A DNA stretch of 64,000 nt. It comes from Panax quinquefolius (lineage: Eukaryota > Streptophyta > Magnoliopsida > Apiales > Araliaceae). Where the stretch lies: positions 10,904,980-10,968,979 of the forward strand of contig CM035170.1 of NCBI GenBank assembly GCA_020205615.1, written 5' to 3'. The position numbers and the translations under genes were made by a program. The notes under the pieces were generated by a model. That model was not told the origin of the DNA. It was given only the letters and a program-made list of their open reading frames with translations, and made no database searches. Shown here piece after piece: positions 50,821 through 63,718 of this stretch (position 1 is its first letter; the number at the start of each line of letters is the position of its first letter).

Positions 50821-51110
50821 ACGGTCTTTATTCAAATCCATAACATGGGCTAAGAAAGCTTGACATCCGCTTTTCAATAAACGAATAGCTTTATGATTAG
50901 ATATGATAGTGATTGATTTTAATGGTTTAGTTGCTTGAATTGCATAAACAAAGTTGGTTAGAATATGAAAACTAACAACCTTACGAAAACAATCAATTTT
51001 GGCATGATGAGTAGTTAACCAATCAATCCCTAAAATCACATCAAAAGCAAGTATCTTTAAAGAGATAAGGTCAATGTAAGGTGATGGTGCCAACTTGAAT
51101 CAAACAAGAT
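50812..51110 (-). pseudogene. Array unit 1 protease region
   Basis: Retropepsin-like aspartic protease tail that would cleave the polyprotein. The frame holds ISLKILAFDVILGIDWLT and THHAKIDCF, the usual plant Ty3 ILGMDWL-type motif, then runs into the linker before reverse transcriptase. The active-site DTG-type motif lies in the damaged part upstream and is not clear. Confidence 0.8.
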
Positions 51111-51389
51111 TTATAAACAAAGGATGTGATGAAAGTTTCTCCTAACGAGTTTCCACAGATAGGTCAAAGTCTAATTTCTCCTGAGTCAAGTTTAAACGCT
51201 GAGCACACGCAGAGAGAGATAAATGAATGGGTAAAGACCGTGATCAAGTAAGGTATAAACTTCGCAAGAATTTATAAATAGCTTACCCGTGATCACCTCG
51301 CTTGGGTTCCTCGATTATGACCAAATACAACAAACGCCTTCCCTAATCGCTGACTTTGACTTTTCTCGATACTTTTTGAGTCACCGTCC

Positions 51390-52500
51390 CTCACTAACTA
51401 GGTTTCGCTACCGCATAATCTCGAGCGATATGTCCTTCTTTTCCACAATTATAGCATACCTTGAACTCAGCAGGGCGCTTGACCGATATGTCCTCTTTTT
51501 CCGTGATTTGTAGATACGACCGGTGGTCGCTTCTCTCCCCTTAGAACCAGCTTGTCACGCAAGACCGCTGCCTTTCACATGGTCATTGTTAAATCTCCTT
51601 TTTAAAATCTCCTCCCGACTCGCTTTTTCTATTTTCACGGCTATGATTACCACCAGAGTGGTTACCATTTTTGTCCGTCTGCTTTTTCTCCGCCGGTTAT
51701 CATTATTCTCGCTGATCGCTATCTCCGTACGATCCTCGTCAGGTCCCTCAAATGACCGTACTTTCGTTATCTCGCCTAATAATTGAGCCCTCACTTACAA
51801 CATCCTAATAGAGAGAAAATTTATGAGAAATGAGATATTGACGATGCCGTTTCAAACCTCTAAGAAACATCCGCATATACGCTCCTCATTCTCCACCAAA
51901 TGAGGTGCAAACCGATAACTCGCAAACTTTGCCTCGCATCGAGACACCGCCATGTTGTTTTGCTCCAATCTAATAAACTCCACTTCCTTCATACGACGAA
52001 CAACACTTTCGTGAAAGTATTTGTCATTAAATAGTTTCAAACGCTCTCCCAAGACATGCGAAAAGGTACCGATGGGTACGCTTCACGATCTCCCACCAAG
52101 AGTCCGCCTCGCCACTTTTAACATAAAGGTGGCGAATGGAACCTTCGTCGTTCCGCGCATCCCAAGACATCGAATATCTTGGTAATTTGCTTGACCCATG
52201 TTTCCGCCATGATCGGATCCGCTTTCCTTAAATTTCGTGGTCCCAACTTCGAACTGCTTGGTCAGATAACCCGTGAATTGCTAATCATTTCTCCTCAGAT
52301 TTTGAACACGAAGTCTCCTCGTCCGATTTTGCATGAACCGCAAAAAGCTTCTAAACATCCCTCGCTCATCATCTCGCTCAAGGGTGTTGTTCACAGAGGA
52401 ACATTGCCACCACAGACGCTTCCTCCTCAGAGAGTACAAAGCGCTCCACTGGCCTCATTTCCATTGTTAATATTCTCAATGACATTCTCAAATACCGCCA
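51390..52500 (-). pseudogene. Array unit 1 gag with zinc knuckle
   Basis: Homologous to the gag at 1-603. The capsid part covers about 51850-52480 (EVEFIRLEQNNMAVSRCEAK is readable). A basic linker follows, then a CCHC-type knuckle at about 51410-51470 (CYNCGKEGHIARD, with tyrosine where the last cysteine is expected, as also in unit 2). Several frame shifts. Confidence 0.82.
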
Positions 52501-52657
52501 TAAAACAAGGGTTAATTAAGGAAATCAATATATCACATAATATCCCTATATACCGACCAACTAACAAATAAGCTTAGGTAGGACACACTAGCTAAGGATT
52601 TACTCTGCCTCCCTCCTAGTTCTATTCCCCGATCTCCGCCAGAGATCATATCCCTAA

Positions 52658-52668
52658 GCTCGATACCA
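52658..52668 (-). other. Primer binding site, unit 1
   Basis: Minus strand TGGTATCGAGC, one base shorter than the TGGTATCAGAGC of element A; the lost base falls in a CTG triplet on the plus strand. Two bases separate it from LTR 2. Confidence 0.75.
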
Positions 52669-52670
52669 AC

Positions 52671-55411
52671 CGCGACGCCCCCAAAATAGGTATACATCAC
52701 CCATTCTCGAAATACAATACATGGTACGTAAACAACTACAACTTTATTATTACAACAAGAAATCGTGAGTTTAAATACAAATATTATCTTCTGACAATAT
52801 CTATACTCAAATAAATCCTCATCACATTTATCGATACATTATTTTACAAAATGGTGAGGAGGACTACTAAACAACTCTCTCTAGAACCTTCATTCCATAC
52901 CCCGACTGCATCGCTATATTCTCCTCTCCCGAGAAAAAAAATGGAACAAAAGGAAAAGGGTGAGCTCAACTAGCTCAAGAAAGAATATTACGACTAAGAT
53001 AATATACAACAAATTATCGTTAGTCTTCAACAGGAAAAATCTAATAGAATACAATAGACAACAAATTTTAAATCAATATTCGCAATGAAATAATAATTCA
53101 TTAGAAGAGTTAAGTAGAGAATGCAAACTACTATCTTCTATGTATGAATTTAAAAAGTTCATCGCTCATCTTTTATCCCCGTAACATCAATCAATATACA
53201 TCCGAATCAAATATTCATCTTTGCACTACAAAGCCAAAGATATTCATCACCGGTCATGTTCATCTAAACACTGCTCATCTTTGCACTACACCCAAAAGAT
53301 ATTCTTCAGAAATCATTCATCTTTGCACTACAAAAGCAAAGATATTCCATAATATCATCATTTAAGACCGAGGATGATGAAAAATATTTTAAAGAAACGA
53401 ATCCAAAGGAAACAAAATGACAAGGATTAAGGATTAAGGATTCGTATTTTGTTTTATCCATGTTCAAAAGATACCTCAAAAATAATCATAGTGGTGTAAA
53501 ATTCAAGAATGATCAAAACATGGATACAATCAAAGCTAGTATCCGTATTAAATATTTTGGGACGAAAAGAAAATTTTTCATTTTTCGATGAATAAAGGCC
53601 AGATTCGTGAATAAAGGTCGATATGCGTGAATAGTGGTCGATACGTGAATAGTAACTCCACACCAAAAGATAGAAATTTCACAAAAAAACATCTTCACGC
53701 TTCATACTTAATAAGTACTCGTGAATAAGAATCGTGAATAAGAACTCAAATCGTGAATAAGAACTCGTGAATAAGAACTCATGAATAGTAACCCCATAAA
53801 AAAGTTCCAAATTTGATAAAAGTTCCAACCAATATTTCAAAGATAATGATATCAAGAAATAATATCATTCGAGAAGAAAATAACATCCCTTACCTCGAAA
53901 GATCAAGACTTCTAATTGAATACCTGTATATAAGGTCAAGGAACTCAACCGCCTAACAATACTCAAAGTATACTCAAAATACTCACAAGAATACGCCGAT
54001 AATATAGAGAGAGAAAAACTTCAGCTTCTGTGATTTTCAATTCTAACCCAAGACCCTATTTATAGAAATCGCTAGAACACCAAAGCGTAAAATTTAATAA
54101 AATAATAATATTTCTTAAAAAATATTCAAGCCCACCTTAGAAATCTGATTTCAGATCATTTATAACACATGTGAGCCACTCAATTACAACAAAAAAACGT
54201 TTTTCTTACAAAAAAAATATTTTAAACTCCAAAAATCAATTATTCCTAATTTCGAAACTTCAATAATTCATAATAAATAGCCCTTTCATCAGAAAAATTT
54301 GAATCTCATGAGTTTTTATAGGAAATTCAATTCTCTACAACTTTGCAGAAGAAAGTTTTTCCAAATTCCAAATAAAAATTGACCAAATCCACAAACCAAG
54401 CGATTTTATAAAGCTATAATCAAATTTCAAATAATAAATGGGGTCCACCGACATGTTTAACATGTTTTAAAACATTTATTGCAACAAAAATACTCTTCCT
54501 CCTCAGATACTCATATATCCCACATTCGTTGTAAAATATCACCATTATTATATTATTAAAATATAATAATATATTTAAATGAATTATTTTATCGTAAAAA
54601 GATAAAATTTCAATTTTCAACAATTGTCACAATAAAAAATTTTCTCCATCTATATCCACATAAAATCAATATTTTCTCATCATCATATGAATCAATAATT
54701 AATTATTCACAAATAATATTACGTAATCACAATATCGACAACCGTGCAGCTCCAGTGAAAGAGGGGGCTTTCCAATAAGAATTTCTTCATCATCAAGCCG
54801 CAATTAGGTGACCAAACCTCTCCTTAGATGTAACTTTCTAGACATTGCCAATAATGTTATCTAATAATATTATTCGAGATAATATGAATTATTGCTTCGA
54901 TAATGAAAAATACCGTAAATGACAATTATCAAACAACAAAGAATATAAAATATCAACGCAAAGAATTATTAACTCAATAAAATATAAAATAAGAATTATC
55001 GTAACCATTATCGAGTAGTGCCTTCACGTAAGAATCAATAATCGGTGCAATACCGCCGCAAAGCTACGTGTTTTAACCACCGAGTATTTTAACAAGATAA
55101 TTAAGTAATAACTACGCTACGCTATTTTTAAAACAACTTATATTTGTCGCTTTTTTCTTCATCCAATCGCTTTCACATGGGGCCCACACATGGTCATACC
55201 ATCCGCATTTAATATTCCCCGATAGATTTAATATTCCACGACCAAACGAATATTCTCCGACAACAATGAATAATATTTTATAACCACTGCTTATTTTGAA
55301 ATATTTATGATTTTACCCCTAACTATCCACATTAATCAAATCAACCCTTACTATTTCAAAATAATAAATAGAGAAAATTAAATTTCATTAATAATAAGTT
55401 GGGGTCTTACA
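52671..55411 (-). repeat. Array LTR 2 (shared middle LTR)
   Basis: 2.74 kb, both ends present (TGTAAGACCCC at 55411; GGGGGCGTCGCG at 52671). It serves as 5' LTR for unit 1 and 3' LTR for unit 2. Minus-strand TATAAATA at 54057-54064. Confidence 0.9.
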
Positions 55412-58250
55412 ACCTCCCTCCTTATGAAATTTCGTCCTCGAAATCGACGACGCATTCTGTGTTTTTCAAAAGGTGAGGATACCTCGCTTTCATTTCCGCT
55501 TCCAATTCCTGTGTCATTTCTCTATAAGATGATTCCTCCACAAAACTTTAACTTGTGGTATGACCTTTTCATGCAGTAGGACATGCTCCTTCCTATCCAA
55601 GATCTTAACAGTACCTCCTCATACGCTAAGTCTTCTACTTATCTCGTCCTGCTTCTAACTCTATAACGTGGTTCGGGTCTTTCACATATTTACGAAGTAC
55701 GAGATATGTGAAACACATTATGAACACGAGACATACTTTGAGGTAACGCGAGTCTATAGGCTACATTTCCTACTTCGGTCAAGAATTTGAAATGGACCAA
55801 TAAATCGTGGATCGAGCTTTCCTCTCTTCCCAAATCTTGTAACTCCCTTCCATGGAGCAACTCGCAACAATACATGATCCCTACACTAAATTCCACGCCC
55901 TTTCGATGAAGATCCGCATAACTCTTTTGTCGATCTTGTGCCGCTTTGTATACGCTTGTCAATCATTTGGATCTTTTCCGTAGTCATACGCATTTCAACT
56001 CGTCCCAACAATGTTGCTTCACCCACCTCGTCCCAACATACCGAGAGCGACACTTTCGGCCCATATAATGCTTCAAATGGAGCCACACCTATACTTGCTC
56101 GATAACTCGCTGTCATAGGAGAATTCCACCAATGGTAAATACTTATCCTAACCGCCTCTGAAGTCTAGGACACAGTAGTCTTAATAAATCTTCAAGAGTT
56201 TGAATAGTCCTTTCTCGATTGTCCGTCTGCTTGAGGATGGTATGCCGAATCAAATCGTAAACTGCGCTCATAGCTTTTTGCAAGCTAACCCAAAATCTTG
56301 AAGTGAATCTTGGGTCACGATCCAAACTATGGATACAGTATGCCATGCAACCTCACAATCTCATTCACGCATATACTAGCAAGACGCTCAAGTGAATAAG
56401 TCTCCGTGATTCGGCAAGAAATGAGCGTACTTGGTTAATCTATCAACAATAACCCAAATAGCATTGATGCCTTGAGAAACCGTAGGAAGACCCGTAATCG
56501 AAATCCATGGTAATGTGTTCCCACTTCCATTTCGAATCTCAAGTGGTTGCAACGGACCCTTAGGTACCAGATGCTCTCGCCTTTACACGCTGACAAGTTA
56601 AACACATCGAGATAAACTTTGCAATCTCTCTCTTCATATTGTTCCACCAAAATGTATGTCAAGATCACGATACATTTTAGTACTTCCAGATGGATTGCAA
56701 ATGGTGTATTTTGTGCCTCCATCATAATCTTGTACTTCAAATCGAGTCGTTAGGAACACAAAGTCTAGAGTGGACTCAAGTATTCCTTCTTCATCAATTC
56801 TCGCCCTAATAGCTCCTTCTTGTACTTTCTTCATCACACGATCACCCGGCCCAGCGGGCTCGAGCAACCTTAACTTTTTCTATTAAAGTCGGCTCTATGC
56901 GTATACTTGACATCATCGCACTCGCTCCTCGCATATGATCTTCTACTCAACGCGCCACCTACCACGCTCGCTTTTCCAGATGGTATCAATAGTGTGGTCG
57001 TAGTCTTCAATAGTTCGAGCCAACGTCACCGCCGCATGTCGAGTTCTTTTTTTGAGTGAAGAAATATTTAAGGCTTTTATGGTCCTAATATATCTCCACT
57101 TTCTCCCATATAAATAGTGCCTCCATATCTTTAGCGCCGAACGATCACCGCTAACTCTAGATCACGAGTAGGATAATTCCTCTCATACTCTTTTTAGTTG
57201 TCGCGAGGCATAGGCTATGACTTTCCCACGCTGCATGAGAACACATCCTAACCCTTTGCCTCAAGCATCACGTCAGATATAACAAATCCATCCGAACCAG
57301 ATGGTATTGTTAGAACAAAATAAAATAAGTCTCCTCTAAGCTCTTGGAAACTCTTCTCGCATTCTTCGCCCAAACGAATTTCAGATCCTTCCGAAAGTTA
57401 GCTGAAGAATGGAGTAGCGATTCGAGAAAACCTTCCACGAATCTCCGATAATAACCAAATAAGCCCAAAAAACTACGTGATTTCACCACCGACTTTTGCT
57501 GTTCTAACTTCAGATTGCTTCAATCTTCACGGATCAACAGATACTCCATGTTTCGACACCACGCGCTCAAGGAATGCTACTTCCTCAAGCCGTAACTCGC
57601 ATTTCTTCAATTTGGCATATAGTTTGTTTTCACGGCCTTTGAGTACCAAATTTTCAAATGGTGCTCATGATCTTCACGACTTTTGGAATATATATGAGGA
57701 TGTCATCAATAAAGACAACAACGAACCGATCCAAATATTCCTCAATACTCGGCTCATCATATCCATGAAAGTCATAGGAGCATTAGTCAATCCGAAAAGA
57801 CATGACTAAGAATTCATAATGCCCGCATCGAGTTCTAAAGGCGCTTTGAATATCCTCGCCTCTAATCTTCACCGATGATATCCGTAATCTAAGATCGATT
57901 TTTGAAAAGAATTGTGCCCTCAGAATCGGGTCAAACAAGTCATCAATACGAGGTAGAGGATACCTATTCTTGATGGTGACATGGTTCAATTCCCGATAGT
58001 CAATACAAAGTCGATACTCCCGCCTTTCTTCTTTACAAATAAAACAGAGCACCCCAAGGAGATGTACTAGATTTAATGAAACCGATGTCCAACAATTCCT
58101 CGTAGTTGGACCTTTAACTCCTCAAGTTCAATAGAGCCATTCGATATGGGGTTTTAGAAATGGGCTTTGTACCAAGTTCAAGATCAATAAAGAATTCAAC
58201 TTCACGCTCGGGGTAGACCGGAAGTTCTTCAGAAATACGCCAGAAAGTCA
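55412..58250 (-). pseudogene. Array unit 2 pol: reverse transcriptase, RNase H, integrase, chromodomain
   Basis: Second copy of the same polyprotein. Readable on the minus strand: [17 protein letters not shown] (about 58180-58230), [21 protein letters not shown] then [10 protein letters not shown] (about 57930-58020), the [10 protein letters not shown] catalytic motif (57690-57720), RNase H end (about 57010-57075), integrase H2C2 zinc region (STKMYRDLDIHF and FNLSACKGES frames at 56600-56680), IHSLDRDPRFTSRFW (about 56290-56340), TIQTLEDLLRLLCPRL (about 56155-56210), SIGVAPFEALYGPK (about 56050-56090), and a chromodomain stretch near 55450-55560. Broken by frame shifts at places that often differ from unit 1. 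Confidence 0.88.
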
Positions 58251-58614
58251 ATAACAACAGAATATTATTCAAATTTGACGTGTCTTTATTCAAATCCATA
58301 ACATGGGCTAAGAAAGCTTGACATCCGCTTTTCAATAAACGAATAGCTTTATGATTAGATATGATAAAGATTGATTTTAATGGTTTAGTTGCTTGAATTG
58401 CATAACAGTTGGTTAGAATATGAAAACTAACAACCTTACGAAAACAATCAATTTTGGCATGATGAGTAGTTAACCAATCAATCCCTAAAATCACATCAAA
58501 AGCAAGTATCTTTAAAGAGATAAGGTCAATGTGTAAGGTGATGGTGCCAACTTGAATCAAACAAGATTTATAAACAAAGGATGTGATGAAAGTTTCTCCT
58601 AACGGAGTTTCCAC
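58251..58614 (-). pseudogene. Array unit 2 protease region
   Basis: The longest intact piece of pol in the array: one open frame from 58614 to 58114 covering the protease C-terminal half (GETFITSFVYKSCLIQVG, then FDVILGIDWLTTHHAKIDCF) and running into the reverse transcriptase N-terminus. Unit 1 has extra breaks in the same stretch. Confidence 0.82.
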
Positions 58615-58799
58615 AGATAGTCAAAGTCTAATTTCTCCTGAGTCAAGTTTAAACGCTGAGCACATGCAGAGAGATAAATGAATGGGTAGCACCCAGATCA
58701 AGTAAGGTATAAACTTCGCAAGAATTTATAAATAGCTTACCCGTGATCACCTCGCTTTGGGTTCCTCGATTATGACCAAATACAACAAACGCTTTTCCT

Positions 58800-59975
58800 A
58801 ATCGCTGACTTTGACTTTTCTCGGGATAAATTTTGAGTCACCGTCCCTCACTGAACTAGGTTTCGCTACCGCATAATCTCGAGCGATATGTCCTTCTTTT
58901 CCACAATTATAGCATACCTTGAATCTGCTGGGGCGCTTGACCGATATGTCCTCTTTTCCGTGATTTGTAGATATGACCGGTGGTCGTTTCTCCTCCCTTA
59001 GAACCAATTTGTCACGCAAGACCGCTGCCTTCACATGGTCATTGTTAAATCTCCTTTTAAAATCTCCTCCCGACTCGCTTTTCTATTTTCACGGCTATGA
59101 TTACCACCGTAGTGGTTACCATTTTTGTCCGTCTCTTTTTTTCTCCGCCGGTTATCATTATTCTGCTGATCGCTATCTCCGGTACGATCCTCGTTAGGGT
59201 CCTCAAATTGACCGTACTCGCTATCTCGCTTCTAATAATTGAGCCCTGCTTACAACATCCGAATAGAGAGAAAATTTATGAGAAATGAGATATCGACGAC
59301 GCCGGGTTTCAAACCTCTAAGAAACATCCGCCATATCGCTCCTCATTCTCCACCAAATGAGGTGCAAACCGGATAACTCGCAAACTTTGCCTCGCATCGA
59401 GACACCGCCATGTTGTTTTGCTCCAATCTAATAAACTCCACTTCCTTCATACGACGAAACACTTTCGTGAAAGTATTTGTCATTAAATAGTTTCAAACGC
59501 CTCCCAAGACATACGCGAAAAGTACCGATGGGTACGCTTCACGCATTCCCACCAAGAGTCCGCGCTTCGCCACTAACATAAAGGTGGCGAATGGAACCTT
59601 CTGTTCTCTCCGCGCATCCCAAGACATCGAATATCTTGGTAATTTGTTTGACCCATGTTTCCGCCGCATGATCGATCCGCTTTCCTTAAATTCGTGGTCC
59701 CAACTTTTTGAATCGCTTGGGTGTGACAACCCGTGAATTGCTATCATTTCTCCTCAGATTTTGAACACGAAGTCTCCTCGTCTCGATTTTGCATGAACCG
59801 CAAAAAGCTTCTAAACATCCCTCGCTCATCATCTCGCCAAAGTGGTGTTGTTCACAGAGGAACATTGCCACTGCTGTAGACGCTCTCCTCGCTGGTGAGT
59901 ACAAAGCGCCTCCACTGGCCTCATTTCCATTGTTAATATTCTCACGACATTCTCAAATACCGCCATAAAACAAGG
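58800..59975 (-). pseudogene. Array unit 2 gag with zinc knuckle
   Basis: Capsid part at about 59330-59960, basic linker with KRPSRFKVCYNCGKEGHIAR at about 58880-58940, last knuckle cysteine replaced by tyrosine. Frame shifts throughout the capsid part; the same protein is almost uninterrupted in the older element A at 118-603. Confidence 0.82.
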
Positions 59976-60126
59976 GTTAATTAAGGAAATCAATATATCA
60001 CATAATATCCCTATATATCGACTAACCAACTAACAAATAAGCTTAGTAGAGACACACTAGCGAAGGATTTCTCTGCTCTCCCTCCTAGTTCTATTCCCCG
60101 ATCTCCGCCAGAGATCATATCCCTAA

Positions 60127-60137
60127 GCTCGATACCA
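60127..60137 (-). other. Primer binding site, unit 2
   Basis: Minus strand TGGTATCGAGC, identical to unit 1, two bases from LTR 3. Confidence 0.75.
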
Positions 60138-60139
60138 AC

Positions 60140-62860
60140 CGCGACGCCCCCAAAATAGGTATACATCACCCATTCTCGAGTTGTCAATATACGGTACGTA
60201 AAACAACTACAACTTTATTATTACAACAAGAAACTGTGAGTTTAAATACAAATATTATCTTCTGCATAATATCTATACTCAAATAAATCCTCATCACATT
60301 TATTGATACATTATTTTACAAAAATGGTGAGGACTACTAAACAACTCTCTCTAGAACCTTCATTCCATACCCCGACTCAGCACTCGCTATATTCTCCCTC
60401 CCGAGAAAAAAATGGAACAAAAAGAAAAGGGTGAGCTCAACTAGCTCAAGAAAGAATATTACGACTAAGATAATATACAACAAATTATCGTTAGTCTTCA
60501 ACAGGAAAAATCTAATAGAATACAATAGACAACAAATTTTAAATCAATATTCGCAATGAAATAATAATTCATTAGAAGAGTTAAGTAGAGAATGCAAACT
60601 ACTATCTTCTATGTATGAATTTAAAAGTTCATCGCCTCATCTTTTATCCCCAGAACATCAATCAATATACATCCGAATCAAATATTCATCTTTGCACTAC
60701 AAAGCCAAAGATATTCATCACCGGGTCATGTTCATCTAAACACTGCTCATCTTTGCACTACTACCAAAGATATTCTTCAGAATCATTCATCTTTGCACTA
60801 CAGTGCCAAAGATATTCAATAATATCATCATTTAAGACCGAGGATGATGAAAATATTTTTAAAGAAACGAATCCAAAGGAAACAAAATGACAAGGATTAA
60901 GGATTAAGGATTCGTACTTTGTTTTATCCATGTTCAAAAGATACCTCAAAAATAATCATAGTGGTGTAAAATTCAAGAATGATCAAAACATGGATACAAT
61001 CAAAGCTAGTATCCGTAATAAATATTTTGGGACAAAAAGAAAAATTTTTCATTTTTCATGAATAAGGTCAGATTCGTGAATAAAGGTCGATATACGTGAA
61101 TAAGAATCGTGAATAGTAACTCCGACACCAAAAGATAGAAATTTCATAAAAAAACATCTTCACGCTTCATGAATAGTACTCGTGAATAAGAATCTCGTGA
61201 ATAAGAACTCATGAATAAGAACTCGTGAATAAGAACTCATGAATAGTAACCCCGATATGAAAAAGTTCCAAATTTGATAAAAGTTCCAACCAATATTTCA
61301 AAGATAATGATATCAAAGAAATAATATCATTCGAGAAGAAAATAACATCCCTTACCTCGAAAGATCAAGATTTCTAAATTCGAATACCTGCATATAGTCT
61401 CAAGGAACTTCACACCGCCTAACAATACTCAAAGTATACTCAAAATACTCACAAGAATACGCCGATAATATAGAGAGAGAAAACTTCAGCTTCGTGTGAT
61501 TTTCAATTCTAACCTAAGACCCTTATTTATAGAAATCGCTTGAACACCAAAGCAGTAAAATTTAATAAAATAATAATATTTCTTAAAAATATTCAAGCCC
61601 ACCTTAGAAATCTGATTTCAGATCATTTATAACACATGTGTGAGCCACTCAATTACAAAAAAAACGTTTTTCTTACAAAAATATATTTTAACTCCAAAAA
61701 TCAATTATTCTGAAATTTCGAACTTCAATAATTCATAATAAATAGCCCTTTCATCAGAAAAATTCGAATCTCAAGTGAGTTTTTATAGGAAATTCAATTC
61801 TCTACAACTTTGCAGAAGAAAGTTTTTCCAAATTCCAAATAAATCGACCAAATCCACAAACCAAGCGATTTTTTATAAAGTTATAATCAAATTTCAAATA
61901 ATAAATGGGGTCCACCGACATGTTTAATATGTTTTAAACATTTATTGCAAATAAAAATACTCTTCCTCCTCAGATACTCATATATCCCACATTCGTTGTA
62001 AAATATCACCATTATTATATTATTAAAATATAATAATATATTTAAATGAATTATTTTATCGTAAAAAGATAAAATTTCAATTTTCAACAATTGTCACAAT
62101 AAAAATTTTCTCCATCTATATCCACATAAAATCAATATTTTCTCATCATATGAATCAATAATTAATTATTCACAAATAATATTACGTAATCACAATATCG
62201 ACAACCAGTGCAGCTCCTGTGAAAGAGGGGCTTTTCCAATAAGAATTTCTTCATCATGCCATAATTAGATGACCAAACCTCTCTGTGATGTAACTTTCTA
62301 GACATTGCCAATAATGTTATCTAATAATATTATTCAGATAATATGAATTATTGCTTCGATAATGAAAAATACCGTAAGAATGACAATTATCAAACAACAA
62401 AGAATATAAAATATCAACGCAAAGAATTATTAACTCAATAAAATAATCGAATAAAGAATTATCGTAACCATTATCGAGTAAAGTGCCTTCACGTAAGAAT
62501 CAATAATCGGCGCAATACCGCAAAGCTACCGTGTTTTAACCAATTTAGTATTTTAACAAGATAATCTGTAAATAACTACTACCTATTTTTTAAACAACTT
62601 ATATTTGCTGCTTTTCTTCATCCAATCGCTTTCACATGGGCCCACACATGGTCAAGGCTACCATCGCATTTAATATTCCCCGATAAGACGAATATTCCAC
62701 GACCAAACGAATATTCTCCGACAACAATGAATATTTTATAACCACTTGCTTATTTTGAAAATATTTCATGATTTTACCCCTAACTATCCACATTAATCAA
62801 ATCAACCCTTACTATTTCAAAATAATAAATAGAAAATTAAAATTAAATTTCATTAATAAT
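60140..62860 (-). repeat. Array LTR 3 (5' LTR), outer end truncated
   Basis: 2.72 kb; aligns with LTR 2 up to TTCATTAATAAT at 62849-62860 and then stops. The expected AAGTTGGGGTCTTACA is replaced by ATTATTTTTTTGGTTGG. Minus-strand TATAAATA at 61524-61531. Confidence 0.87.
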
Positions 62861-63305
62861 ATTATTTTTTTGGTTGGTTGGTTGGTTGTCTGGGACGGCT
62901 AAGTGAGAGAAAATCCTGCTTATTATAGGACTTAATTAATTACAGCTAGATAATTCTTCTGATTAATTATTAATACCGACATTAAGATGGAAGCATGTGT
63001 CTTAATTAAAGTTCCATGGTAATTAAAGACTACCTTATTACTCATGTGACAGATATTCTCCCTTAATCTACACAATTTGATTATGTTTCAGCAATCTTTG
63101 GCTACTATGACAGACGTGCAATATTTTTTCTTCAAGATTATTTTTCGGTATGGTTGGAGTCTTACTAACAAAATGTAATAGCCTCTCTTATTGGTGAACT
63201 TTGCTTGATATCCAATTTTAATTTAAAAGCATGATGGTAAAACTACTCAAATTTAGAAGGCTAGTTTTGTATTTTCAGAATGAATTAGGGTTCTCATATT
63301 GAATA
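62861..63305. other. Non-coding DNA right of the array
   Basis: Starts with a TTGG-type simple repeat (62870-62887). The remainder is AT-rich with no gene or recognised repeat. Confidence 0.6.
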
Positions 63306-63716
63306 CTCCCTTCGTCCCATAGTTATAGGTTGATTTTCCATTTTGAGATGTCCCAATATATAGGCTACTTACTATTTATAAAATTTAGTTGGTTCATTGT
63401 TTTACTTTTATGCCCTTATATTAAATATTCAACCATTACTCTTTTTTTTGAATAAACAACATTCAATGTCATTATTTTTATCACCATATTTAATGTTGTT
63501 GTATTCTCTTTGGTTAAAGTTTATGGATTTTAATGGTCAGTATACGTCAATCAATGAAGTTGAGAGTTCCAGTGTGAAGTAAGGAGTAATTAACTTATTC
63601 ATTAATTCTATATTAAGGGGTATATGTAGAAAATTTATGTTAAAAATTGCCACTTAAATAATTTTCTTAAACTATGTGCCAAAAGAAATCAGCCTATAAC
63701 TATGGGACGGAGGGAG
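63306..63716. mobile_element. Stowaway-type MITE
   Basis: 411 bp with ends CTCCCTTCGTCCCATAGTTA and TAACTATGGGACGGAGGGAG, flanked by TA (63304-63305 and 63717-63718). The subterminal TATAGGTTGATTTT / AAATCAGCCTATA pair extends the inverted repeat. An open frame inside (63397-63582) has no recognisable protein and is not called. Confidence 0.88.
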
Positions 63717-63718
63717 TA

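Larger units (their letters stand above)
45238..62860 (-). mobile_element. Compound Ty3 chromovirus array: LTR-internal-LTR-internal-LTR
   Basis: Three LTRs (45238-47955, 52671-55411, 60140-62860) alternate with two internal regions (47956-52670, 55412-60139), all in the same orientation. Read on the minus strand the order is LTR, primer site, gag, protease, reverse transcriptase, RNase H, integrase, chromodomain, purine tract, LTR, and the same again, sharing the middle LTR. LTRs of about 2.7 kb with a chromodomain suggest the Tekay/Del clade of chromoviruses. The two units are near-identical apart from scattered small indels. The right-hand LTR lacks its last 15-20 bases (the TGTAAGACCCC end), so no target duplication can be read. 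Unequal recombination between LTRs of two neighbouring or sister copies is the likely origin. Confidence 0.9.
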
